From assembly GCF_000834015.1 (NCBI RefSeq), contig NZ_JXQI01000056.1, positions 1 through 36,950 of the forward strand: a stretch of DNA of 36,950 nt. The letters are read 5' to 3'. The stretch comes from Prevotella pectinovora. GTDB lineage: Bacteria > Bacteroidota > Bacteroidia > Bacteroidales > Bacteroidaceae. Both the position numbers and the translations under genes were made by a program. Shown in pieces: positions 24,564-31,366 of this stretch. The stretch's first letter is position 1, and the number at the start of each line of letters is the position of its first letter. The notes below the pieces were generated by a model that was not told where the DNA came from, did no database searches, and saw nothing but the letters and a program-made list of their open reading frames with translations.

Positions 24564-25094
24564 ATGAACAACGAGAAACTTTTAGAGAACCTGAGATGCA
24601 TACCGGATTTCCCCCAGAAGGGTGTCAACTTCAGAGACGTCACTACCCTATTCAAGGATCCGGAATGTCTGAAGATAATGGTTGACGAGCTTTATGAACT
24701 GTATAAAGACAAGGGCATCACGAAAATCGTAGGAATAGAAAGCCGCGGATTTGTGCTTTCATCGGCTCTCGCCCTGAAGCTGAACGCCGGTGTGGTGTTG
24801 TGTCGCAAACCGGGAAAGCTCCCTGCCGAGACTATCCAGGAGAGCTACAGCAAGGAATATGGCAAGGACACCATAGAGATACACAAGGACGCTATCACCG
24901 AAGACGATGTGGTGTTGCTTCACGACGACCTCCTCGCCACTGGCGGCACGATGCGTGCGGCATACAACCTGGTGAAGAAGTTCAATCCGAAGAACATCTA
25001 CGTGAATTTCATCATCGAACTGGTTCACGAGAATCTCAACGGCAGGGCTAACTTTGAGGAAGGAACGGATATCACATCTCTTCTGAAGGTATAA
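24564..25094 (+). CDS. apt: Adenine phosphoribosyltransferase
   Basis: 176 residues, the usual length. It converts adenine and PRPP to AMP (purine salvage, cytoplasm). N-terminal DFPQKGVNFRDVTTLF (15-30) and the GIESRGFVLSSALA hood region are characteristic. The PRPP-binding loop is DVVLLHDDLLATGGTMRAA (115-133). The start at 24564 follows an A-rich leader. A strong terminator lies 47 bases after the stop. The gene sits between the two parS sites. Confidence 0.95.
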   Translation: MNNEKLLENLRCIPDFPQKGVNFRDVTTLFKDPECLKIMVDELYELYKDKGITKIVGIESRGFVLSSALALKLNAGVVLCRKPGKLPAETIQESYSKEYGKDTIEIHKDAITEDDVVLLHDDLLATGGTMRAAYNLVKKFNPKNIYVNFIIELVHENLNGRANFEEGTDITSLLKV

Positions 25095-25141
25095 CCCCAT
25101 CGGCACAAAGAAAACGGAAAAACCGCAATATATCGCAACAG

Positions 25142-25200
25142 ACGCCATGCAAGGCGAAAAGCAGAAGACAACGACGCTTTTCTCTTGCAGGGCGTTTTTT
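25142..25200 (+). terminator. Terminator of apt
   Basis: ACGCC, GCAAG and GAAAAGC on the left arm pair with GCTTTTC, CTTGC and GGCGT on the right arm, with small internal loops, followed by TTTTTT. Confidence 0.8.
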
Positions 25201-25276
25201 GTACCATTTCGGATGTCGGGATAATCTTTCTATCTATAGTATGGCGCCTATATATACTTTTTAAAAATCACCGAAA

Positions 25277-25402
25277 AAGTATCAAAGTATCATTTTTGCC
25301 GTTAATTTCCCATTTATACATTTAGCACACAGCATTTTAGACGAATGATACTTTTCTGAGAAGCTTACAATAAAGTATCACAGAAGTATCATTGAAGTAT
25401 CA
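25277..25402. repeat. Six AAGTATCA motifs in an AT-rich stretch
   Basis: Direct copies start at 25277, 25285, 25373, 25384 and 25395; one inverted copy (TGATACTT) is at 25346-25353. The last three are exactly 11 bases apart, one helical turn, so proteins bound there would lie on one face of the DNA. Confidence 0.75.
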
Positions 25403-25503
25403 CAAACAGCAATAAAACGGCATATAATGCGACGGGAACAGAAACAAACACCACCTATTTCGTCGGGACTAAGCATATCTCAATGGAAAACCAACGTTGG
25501 TTT

Positions 25504-25759
25504 TATCTTTTAGGGTAGTGAATGGTTTCTTTTGGGTAGCAAACATATTCTTTTTTGGGTAGTAACCATGTTTCTTTGAGATAGCAACCACGTATCTTTT
25601 AGGTAGTAAACCAGTATCTTTTAGGTAGTAAGCCCGTACCTTTTAGGCCGAAAACAACACATTTTGGGCAAGCAGCGTGCCCAACATGGGCAAGCACGTT
25701 GCCCAACATGGGCAAGCACGTTGCCCCACTTGGGCATAAATCCCACCAAGAACGTGCCC
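25504..25759. repeat. 22-bp phased array, about 11 units in two sequence flavours
   Basis: About seven units of type TATCTTTTAGGTAGTAAACC (mean period 22, starts from 25504; the last three start at 25593, 25615 and 25637) are followed in the same phase by dyad units at 25666, 25688, 25710 and 25732, whose core is GGGCAAGCACGTTGCCC with AACAT spacers. Two of the dyad units are identical. The 22-base period is about two helical turns, as in iteron arrays. The dyad flavour recurs at 4747-4829. Confidence 0.8.
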
Positions 25760-25842
25760 ATTGGGTAATGAATACCGAACGCTGATTTCCACAATGGCTC
25801 AAGGCGAACAAGAGAACAAAGCGGAGAACAAACAGCCAGAAG

Positions 25843-26038
25843 AGGAAGTGCTACAGCACTTGCAAATTCTGCTAAATCCAAAACAAAATCCAAATATCAC
25901 TGACGAAATATTATCAAAAAATGGATCCGTGAAAGACCGATCCGTGTAAAGTCTGTGCTATCCGCTTTCATTTTTGATTTGTGTCCCTGCCGCAGGCTGG
26001 GGACACCACACCCTACCACGGAATAACAATATCAGTGA
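25843..26038. repeat. ~195-bp direct repeat, copy 1
   Basis: Starts AGGAAGTGCTACAGCACTTG, passes through GATCCGTGAAAGACC and GTGTCCCTGCCGCAGG (which can fold with GGGACAC) and ends GGAATAACAATATCAGTGA. It aligns along its whole length with 26759-26950 in the same orientation, with many substitutions. Confidence 0.8.
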
Positions 26039-26083
26039 GCATATAGCGCCCATCTGCCTACGGCGATGGGCACTGGCCTAAAT

Positions 26084-26130
26084 AGAACACAGATAGCACA
26101 GATTTTACACGGATTAGTCATCACGGATTA
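26084..26130. repeat. Inverted partial copy of the ~195-bp repeat
   Basis: Read on the minus strand it gives AATCCGTGTAAAATCTGTGC then TATCTGTGTTC, matching 25931-25968 and 26851-26885 in reverse orientation. It could pair with copy 1 as a long stem. Confidence 0.65.
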
Positions 26131-26178
26131 TTTTAGACCTGTTTTCTTTGGATTTTATAAGGATTTCCGTGGATTTGC

Positions 26179-26204
26179 GAGTGCTTATGGCACTCCTTTT
26201 TTTT
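26179..26204 (+). terminator. Rho-independent terminator with no gene upstream
   Basis: GAGTGC-TTATG-GCACTC is a perfect 6-bp stem followed by C and at least eight T. The nearest plus-strand gene (apt) ends 1.1 kb upstream and has its own terminator, so this may end a non-coding transcript. A second hairpin, GCCCATC/GATGGGC, lies upstream (around 26048-26071). Confidence 0.6.
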
Positions 26205-26242
26205 GAAAGGCATCAGTAAAGACTGTAGTTGCCCGTCCTATG

Positions 26243-26480
26243 ACATCAGCCCCCACCTAGCCTCCCCCGTTGGGGAGGGACAGATACCATAGACTGTCTG
26301 GATACCATTGACTATCTAGATACAATTAACCGTCTGGATGCCATTGACTGTCTGGATATGATAGACTGTCTGGATACCATTGACTGTCTGGACATGACAG
26401 ACTGCCTGATTGTCTATGATTTATCAATGACCAGAGTAACCGGCATCTCCCCTTCGGGGGAGAACGAGAGGGGGCTGATG
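26243..26480. repeat. GGGAGGG-type palindromic module, locus 2, with 18-bp tandem core
   Basis: The left arm GACATCAGCCCCC then CCTCCCCCGTTGGGGAGG faces a right arm CTCCCCTTCGGGGGAG then GGGGGCTGATG, as at 6188-6355. The centre (26292-26417) is seven copies of an 18-base unit, GACTGTCTGGATACCATT, with exact period and a few substitutions each. Confidence 0.8.
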
Positions 26481-26715
26481 CTCATTGGCAGAGTAACTTG
26501 TTCCTTCCCTTGGGGAAGGTTAGGATGGGTTTGAGAACGAGAGGGGGCTGATGTTCATTGGCAGATGTAACTTGTTCCTTCCCTTGGGGAAGGTTAGGAT
26601 GGGTTTGAGAACGAGAGGGGGCTGATGCTCATTGGCAGAGTAACTTGTTCCTTCCCTTGGGGAAGGTTAGGATGGGTTTGAGAACGAGAGGGGGCTGATG
26701 TATATTGGCAGAAGT
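26460..26715. repeat. 73-74-bp tandem array (3 units plus a partial)
   Basis: Units start at 26460, 26533, 26607 and 26680 with GAGAACGAGAGGGGGCTGAT. Each full unit contains the small palindrome CCTTCCCTTGGGGAAGG and TTAGGATGGGTTT. The units are nearly identical, pointing to recent tandem duplication of the right arm of the palindromic module. Confidence 0.85.
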
Positions 26716-26758
26716 GAACACCCGATAACAATTATGCATCGCGAAGCATATCGAAAAT

Positions 26759-26950
26759 AGGAAGTGCCCCAGCACTTGCAAATCCTGCTCAATCCAAACC
26801 AAGATCCAAGAATCATTAGCTAAATAACATCAAAAAAAGATCCGTGAAAGACCAATCCGTGTAAAGTCCGTGCTATCCGTGTTCTTTTTGATTTGTGTCC
26901 CTGCCGCAGGCCTGGGACACAACGACAACACGGAATAACAATATCAGTGA
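26759..26950. repeat. ~195-bp direct repeat, copy 2
   Basis: Starts AGGAAGTGCCCCAGCACTTG and ends GGAATAACAATATCAGTGA, colinear with copy 1 at 25843-26038. The two copies bracket the 18-bp and 73-bp arrays. Confidence 0.8.
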
Positions 26951-27012
26951 TAAGCCCCATCCACCACCCATCAGCATCCACACATCCTCACAGATAAATT
27001 TCTCTCAAACTC

Positions 27013-27043
27013 TTGTAAGAACCAAACGAGATGCTTATCTTTG
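27013..27043 (+). promoter_or_regulatory. Promoter of uvrC
   Basis: TTG (27013-27015), 20 bases, then TATCTTTG (27036-27043). The transcript would have a ~205-base leader that includes the second parS. Confidence 0.6.
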
Positions 27044-27198
27044 TATGGCTGCACGAGACAACAGAGAGGCCCGCAGACGGAACACAGGAGCCATACAGCA
27101 GACAACACAAATCTGCACTCCAAAAACTGCGGAAGCCATACGGCAGACAAGAGGCGCACAAGGCGCATCGACAAACAAGAATAAAGAAGGGATATTAA

Positions 27199-27214
27199 AG
27201 TTTCACGTGAAACA
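27199..27214. promoter_or_regulatory. parS: parS-like ParB site (15/16 match)
   Basis: AGTTTCACGTGAAACA differs from the parS consensus only in its first base; the inner 14-bp palindrome is intact. It lies 41 bases upstream of the uvrC ATG and 2.8 kb from the perfect site after mnmG. Confidence 0.85.
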
Positions 27215-27254
27215 TTATCATCCAAAAGTTCTATGAAACAAGAAGTTAGAGAAA

Positions 27255-29087
27255 ATGACAAAAGAAGAAAATGAAAAGCGGTTGGAGCATCTGAGGGGCA
27301 TCGTCAGCAATCTGCCTGGCAAGCCCGGCAGCTACCAATACTACGACAAGGAGGGCACCATAATCTATGTGGGCAAGGCAAAGAACCTGAAGAACCGTGT
27401 GTCGTCATACTTCCATAAGGAGGTGGACAGATACAAGACAAAGGTGCTCGTGAGCAAGATCTGGGACATCACATACACGGTGGTGAACACGGAGGAAGAC
27501 GCTCTGCTTCTTGAAAACAATCTGATAAAGAAATACCAACCCAAATACAACATTCTGCTCAAGGACGGCAAGACCTACCCTTCTATCGTTATCACGAAGG
27601 AGTATTATCCGAGGATATTCAAGACGAGGGTGATAAACAAGAAATTCGGCACCTATTACGGTCCGTTCAGCCACATCGGTACGATGTATGCGCTGCTTGA
27701 TATAATAAAGAAGGTGTATAAGCCCCGCACCTGCCGACTGCCGCTCACGGAGGAGGGCATAAGACAGAAGAGATATTCTCCCTGCCTGGACTACCACATA
27801 AAGAACTGCTACGGGGCGTGTATAGGCAAACAATCGCACGAGGAATATATGAAGAACATCGAGCAGGCACGCGAAATACTGAAAGGAAACACGCGCGAGG
27901 TGCAGAAAATGCTCTTTGAGGAGATGCAGAAGCTTGCCGAAGAACTGCGTTTCGAAGAGGCGGAAGAGATAAAGAGGAAGTATATATTGCTTGATAATTT
28001 CTGCTCCAAGAGTGAGGTGGTGAGCCATACCATCAACGATGTGGACGTGTTTACTGTGACCGACGACGAGAATATCGCCTTTGTGAACTATATCCATGTG
28101 ACTAACGGCAATATAAACCAGGCGTTCACCTTTGAATTCAAGAAAAAACTGCATGAGAACGAGGACGAGATCCTACCTGTCGCCATCATGCAGATAAGGG
28201 AGAAACTGGGCAGCAAGTCGAGGGAAATCATTGTGGCACACGACATCGAACTGCCTCTCGACGGCATCACGCTGACCATTCCGCAGAGGGGCGACAAGAA
28301 AAAGCTGCTGGAACTCTCTGAAATGAACGGCAAACAATACCGTTTCGACCGTCTGAAACAGGCTGAAAAACTAAACCCTGAGCAGAAGGCGGTGAGACTG
28401 ATGAAGGAGATTCAGGAGGCGCTGAAACTGCCCAAGATGCCGTATCAGATAGAGTGTTTCGACAACTCCAACATCAGCGGAACAGATGCCGTGGCAGCGT
28501 GTGTGGTGTTCAAGAAGATGAAACCAAGCAAGAAAGACTACCGCAAATATAATATAAAGACCGTGGTGGGGCCCGACGACTATGCCTCTATGAAGGAGGT
28601 GGTGAGAAGGCGCTATTCACGACTCATAGAGGAGGAACAGCCACTGCCCGACCTCATCATAACCGACGGTGGAAAGGGACAGATGGAGGTGGTGAGAGAG
28701 GTGATAGAAGACGAGCTGCATATCGACATACCTATCGCCGGACTGGCTAAAGACGACCGCCACCGCACCAACGAACTGCTGTATGGATTTCCTCCGAAGG
28801 TGATTGGAATGAAGACGGACAGCGAACTGTTCCGGCTGCTGACCCACATACAGGATGAGGTGCACCGCTTTGCCATCACTTTCCACCGCGACAAGCGGTC
28901 TAAACACGCCCTGCATTCGGAACTTGACGACATCAAAGGCATCGGACCAAAGACGAAAGAGGCGCTGATGAAGGCGTTCAAGACGGTGAAGAAGATGCGT
29001 GAGAGCGATGTGGAGAGCCTGGCAGAGGTGGTTGGCAGACAGAAAGCGGAATTGTTAAGAGAATATTTCGACAGTAAAAAGCAGTAA
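27255..29087 (+). CDS. uvrC: Excinuclease ABC subunit C
   Basis: 610 residues. It makes both incisions around a lesion in nucleotide excision repair after UvrA/UvrB loading. The GIY-YIG domain for the 3' cut is at the N-terminus (PGSYQYYDKEG, IYVGKAKNLKNRVSSYF, 24-53). A UVR motif is at about 212-245 (EVQKMLFEEMQKLAEELRFE). The RNase H-like domain for the 5' cut contains IECFDNSNISGTDAVAACVV and the LIITDGGKGQ strand. Two helix-hairpin-helix motifs end the protein (LDDIKGIGPKTKEALMKAF). Length is typical. The leader contains a parS-like site. dtd follows after 70 bases with its own promoter. Confidence 0.96.
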   Translation: MTKEENEKRLEHLRGIVSNLPGKPGSYQYYDKEGTIIYVGKAKNLKNRVSSYFHKEVDRYKTKVLVSKIWDITYTVVNTEEDALLLENNLIKKYQPKYNILLKDGKTYPSIVITKEYYPRIFKTRVINKKFGTYYGPFSHIGTMYALLDIIKKVYKPRTCRLPLTEEGIRQKRYSPCLDYHIKNCYGACIGKQSHEEYMKNIEQAREILKGNTREVQKMLFEEMQKLAEELRFEEAEEIKRKYILLDNFCSKSEVVSHTINDVDVFTVTDDENIAFVNYIHVTNGNINQAFTFEFKKKLHENEDEILPVAIMQIREKLGSKSREIIVAHDIELPLDGITLTIPQRGDKKKLLELSEMNGKQYRFDRLKQAEKLNPEQKAVRLMKEIQEALKLPKMPYQIECFDNSNISGTDAVAACVVFKKMKPSKKDYRKYNIKTVVGPDDYASMKEVVRRRYSRLIEEEQPLPDLIITDGGKGQMEVVREVIEDELHIDIPIAGLAKDDRHRTNELLYGFPPKVIGMKTDSELFRLLTHIQDEVHRFAITFHRDKRSKHALHSELDDIKGIGPKTKEALMKAFKTVKKMRESDVESLAEVVGRQKAELLREYFDSKKQ

Positions 29088-29102
29088 TTTATAGGGGAAT
29101 AT

Positions 29103-29133
29103 TTTGCGGTAATTCAATAAAAAGGTAACTTTG
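29103..29133 (+). promoter_or_regulatory. Promoter of the dtd gene cluster
   Basis: TTTG (29103-29106), exactly 19 bases, then TAACTTTG (29126-29133): a full consensus match. The leader to the dtd ATG is about 18 bases. Confidence 0.82.
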
Positions 29134-29157
29134 TAGACAGAATAAGAACATAAAAAG

Positions 29158-29610
29158 ATGAAAGTTGTCATACAGCGCGTGAGCCACGCATCGGTAACGA
29201 TAAACGGCACAGTGAAATCAAGCATCGGAAAGGGTTTTCTGATACTCCTCGGAATAGGCTGCGAGGACACCCAGGAAGACATAGACTGGCTGGTGAAGAA
29301 GGTAGTTAACCTGCGCGTGTTCGACGATGAGAACGGTGTGATGAACCGTTCTATCCTCGATGACGGCGGCGATATAATAGTGGTGAGCCAGTTCACTCTG
29401 ATGGCATCCACAAAGAAAGGCAACCGCCCTTCGTGGATTCATGCCGCTCCACACGAACTCTCGGTGCCGCTATACGAGAAATTCTGCAGCGATCTCAGCA
29501 CAGCACTCGGGAAGCCTGTAGGCACAGGCGAATTCGGTGCCGACATGAAGGTGGAACTGCTCAACGACGGACCGGTGACCATCTGTATAGACACAAAGCA
29601 TAAGGAATAG
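29158..29610 (+). CDS. dtd: D-aminoacyl-tRNA deacylase
   Basis: 150 residues, typical for DTD. It hydrolyses D-amino acids (and misattached glycine) from tRNA. The N-terminus MKVVIQRVSHASVTING is characteristic. The two active-site motifs are SQFTLMAS (about 80-87) and the Gly-Pro pair of NDGPVTICID (about 137-146), which gives chiral selectivity. It is the first gene after a consensus promoter; a 92-residue membrane protein gene follows 27 bases later. Confidence 0.95.
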   Translation: MKVVIQRVSHASVTINGTVKSSIGKGFLILLGIGCEDTQEDIDWLVKKVVNLRVFDDENGVMNRSILDDGGDIIVVSQFTLMASTKKGNRPSWIHAAPHELSVPLYEKFCSDLSTALGKPVGTGEFGADMKVELLNDGPVTICIDTKHKE

Positions 29611-29637
29611 CAGCAAAAAGAAACCATAATAAGATTA

Positions 29638-29916
29638 ATGGGAAAAGAACAAACAGAAATAAAAGGAATGGAAAAGAAGAAGCTGAAAACGCTTCCTCTG
29701 GCGCTTTTCATCATGTTTGGAGCAATCAGCATGGCAGACAAGCTGTGGCTGCAGAACGAATACGTGAGACTGGCGGCATGGACGTGTCTCTGCGGATGCA
29801 TAAACGCCGACTTCTTCCTGTCGGAAAACAAAACGGCAAGAGCAATAACATTGGTCCTGAGCATAGCGTGCGACGCTATACTGATATGGGACATATACCA
29901 AATCATTACAGCATGA
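29638..29916 (+). CDS. Small three-helix membrane protein of unknown function
   Basis: 92 residues (or 82 from the Met at 29668). After a basic, polar N-terminus (MEKKKLKT) come three hydrophobic stretches: LPLALFIMFGAISMADKLWL, RLAAWTCLCGCINADFFL and AITLVLSIACDAILIWDIYQ. I do not recognise a family. The stop TGA overlaps the mazG-like start as ATGA, so translation is probably coupled, which supports this being a real gene. It lies between dtd and the mazG-like gene in a nucleotide/tRNA quality-control cluster, but its role cannot be deduced. Confidence 0.7.
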   Translation: MGKEQTEIKGMEKKKLKTLPLALFIMFGAISMADKLWLQNEYVRLAAWTCLCGCINADFFLSENKTARAITLVLSIACDAILIWDIYQIITA

Positions 29917-30281
29917 CGATAAAAGAGGCACAAGAGACCGTAGACAAATGGATAAAGACGTATGGAGTGCGCTATTTCTCGGAGCTCACGAATATGGCTT
30001 GTCTCACTGAGGAGGTGGGCGAACTGGCTCGCGTAATGGCACGCACCTACGGCGACCAAAGCTTCAAGAAGGGAGAAAAACCAAACCTGGGCGAAGAGAT
30101 GGCAGACGTGTTGTGGGTGCTCATCTGCCTTGCCAACCAGACGGGCGTGGACCTGACGGAGGAGCTGCAGAAGAGTCTGGAAAAAAAGACGCAGAGAGAC
30201 CACGACAGACACCGCAACAACCCCAAGCTGAAGTCGGCTTCTACCCCACCCGACAACGGACAGGAAACGGATAAGGAATAA
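29913..30281 (+). CDS. MazG-like nucleotide pyrophosphohydrolase
   Basis: 122 residues from the ATG at 29913; a longer frame starting at 29745 lies antiphase within the preceding gene and is rejected. The MazG/dUTPase-type metal site is visible as LTEEVGELARV (Glu33, Glu34, Glu37) and GEEMADVLWVLICLAN (Glu61, Glu62, Asp65). Single-domain enzymes of this type hydrolyse NTPs/dNTPs to NMP and pyrophosphate; the preferred nucleotide is unknown. The tail after about residue 90 (KKTQRDHDRHRNN, then a Pro/Ser/Thr-rich end) is polar and likely flexible. It overlaps the small membrane protein gene by four bases, and deoC follows after 38 bases. Confidence 0.88.
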   Translation: MTIKEAQETVDKWIKTYGVRYFSELTNMACLTEEVGELARVMARTYGDQSFKKGEKPNLGEEMADVLWVLICLANQTGVDLTEELQKSLEKKTQRDHDRHRNNPKLKSASTPPDNGQETDKE

Positions 30282-30319
30282 GAAAACAGAATAGGAAACA
30301 GAATAAAAACAACTTTATT

Positions 30320-31261
30320 ATGATGACAGAAAAAGAAACACCAAAGGCGGAGAGCACCCTGAAAGCAGCTACACCAAAGGCGAGCAAATATGAAGAGGCT
30401 CTGAGCAAGTATAATACAAACCTCGACGACAACGAGGTGAGCGAGGCTGTGAAGAAGATCATCACGGAGAAAGTGCATGAAAACGACAACCTGGACGTGA
30501 AGAGATTCCTCATGGGAAGCATCGAACTGACAACCCTGAAGACCACTGACTCTGAGGAGAGCGTACTGGCTTTCACAGAGAAGGTGAACGAGTTTGACGA
30601 GGCGTTCGGCGACCTGCCACACGTAGCCACAATCTGCGTATATCCTTGCTTTGCAAAGGTGGTGAGCGAGACTCTCGAAGTGGATGGCGTTGAGGTGGCT
30701 TGCGTATCGGGCAGCTTCCCGTCATCACAGGCTCTCATAGAAGTGAAGGTGGCTGAAACTGCACTCGCCGTGAAGGATGGAGCTACGGAAATCGACATCG
30801 TAATGCCGGTGGGCAAGTTCCTCAGCGGCGACTACGAGGGCGTTGCCGACGATATCAGCGAGATGAAGTGTGCATGTGGCGACAAGCCGATGAAGGTGAT
30901 TCTGGAGACGGGCTGCCTGAAGACCGCCTCTAACATCAAGAAGGCTTCAATCCTCGCCATGTATGCCGGCGGAGACTATATCAAGACATCCACAGGCAAA
31001 CTGGAGCCTGCTGCCACACCGGAGGCTGCCTACGTGATGTGTCAGGCTATCAAGGAGTATTACGACGAGACTGGCATCCAGATCGGTTTCAAGCCGGCAG
31101 GAGGCATCAACAGCGTGATGGACGCCCTCATATATTACACCATCGTGAAGGAAGTGTTGGGCGAGAAATGGCTGACAAACAAGTGGTTCCGCCTCGGTAC
31201 CAGCCGCCTCGCCAACATGCTGCTCAGCGAAATCGAAGGACAACAGATAAAGTTCTTTTAA
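30320..31261 (+). CDS. deoC: Deoxyribose-phosphate aldolase
   Basis: 313 residues (312 if the second of two adjacent ATGs is used). It cleaves 2-deoxyribose-5-phosphate to glyceraldehyde-3-phosphate and acetaldehyde in deoxynucleoside breakdown. The Schiff-base lysine lies in GGDYIKTSTGKLEPAATPE. Other family blocks are ATICVYPCFAKVV, VSGSFPSSQ, GATEIDIVMPVGKFLSGDY, KVILETGCL and GFKPAGGIN. An N-terminal extension of ~40 residues, rich in Lys/Ala/Glu, precedes the barrel and makes it longer than E. coli DeoC, as in other class I DeoC of Bacteroidetes. It is probably the last gene of the dtd / membrane protein / mazG-like / deoC cluster. Confidence 0.95.
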   Translation: MMTEKETPKAESTLKAATPKASKYEEALSKYNTNLDDNEVSEAVKKIITEKVHENDNLDVKRFLMGSIELTTLKTTDSEESVLAFTEKVNEFDEAFGDLPHVATICVYPCFAKVVSETLEVDGVEVACVSGSFPSSQALIEVKVAETALAVKDGATEIDIVMPVGKFLSGDYEGVADDISEMKCACGDKPMKVILETGCLKTASNIKKASILAMYAGGDYIKTSTGKLEPAATPEAAYVMCQAIKEYYDETGIQIGFKPAGGINSVMDALIYYTIVKEVLGEKWLTNKWFRLGTSRLANMLLSEIEGQQIKFF

Positions 31262-31317
31262 ACCACAATCGGTCATTGAGACTAAAACAGACAGGTAGAC
31301 TGGGAAGCGAATGGTTT

Positions 31318-31337
31318 CCTTGTCTACTTGCCCACAA
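31318..31337. repeat. Short stretch of the 8-bp phased repeat
   Basis: TCCTTGTC then TACTTGCC, two units in the phase of the YACTYGTY family seen at 17263 and 19425. Confidence 0.4.
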
Positions 31338-31366
31338 TAAATATCCACATTTTAAGCCACAAGATT

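Larger units (their letters stand above)
25095..27254. other. 2.16-kb gene-free tract packed with repeats; candidate origin/centromere region
   Basis: In order: apt terminator (25142-25200), AT-rich stretch with six AAGTATCA motifs (25277-25402), 22-bp phased array (25504-25759), ~195-bp repeat copy 1 (25843-26038), an inverted partial copy (26084-26130), a terminator without a gene (26179-26204), GGGAGGG-type module with an 18-bp array (26243-26480), 73-bp tandem array (26460-26715), ~195-bp repeat copy 2 (26759-26950), uvrC promoter (27013-27043) and a second parS (27199-27214). Short open frames in it (for example 26895-27236) have repeat-derived composition and no recognisable domain. Gene orientation diverges on its two sides. 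Confidence 0.65.

Noticed and set aside
25310..25335. DnaA box candidate (TTATACATT)
   Set aside because: Only 7 of 9 bases fit TTATNCACA and there is no cluster of boxes; not reported as a feature.
26292..26417. Possible CRISPR array
   Set aside because: The 18-bp units are contiguous without spacers, and no cas genes are present; it is a tandem repeat.
26460..26715. Possible CRISPR-like direct repeats
   Set aside because: The 73-74-bp units are nearly identical throughout, with no variable spacers.
26895..27236. 113-residue plus-strand open frame before uvrC
   Set aside because: It starts inside the ~195-bp repeat, has low-complexity composition, no domain, and spans the uvrC promoter and parS; more likely non-coding.
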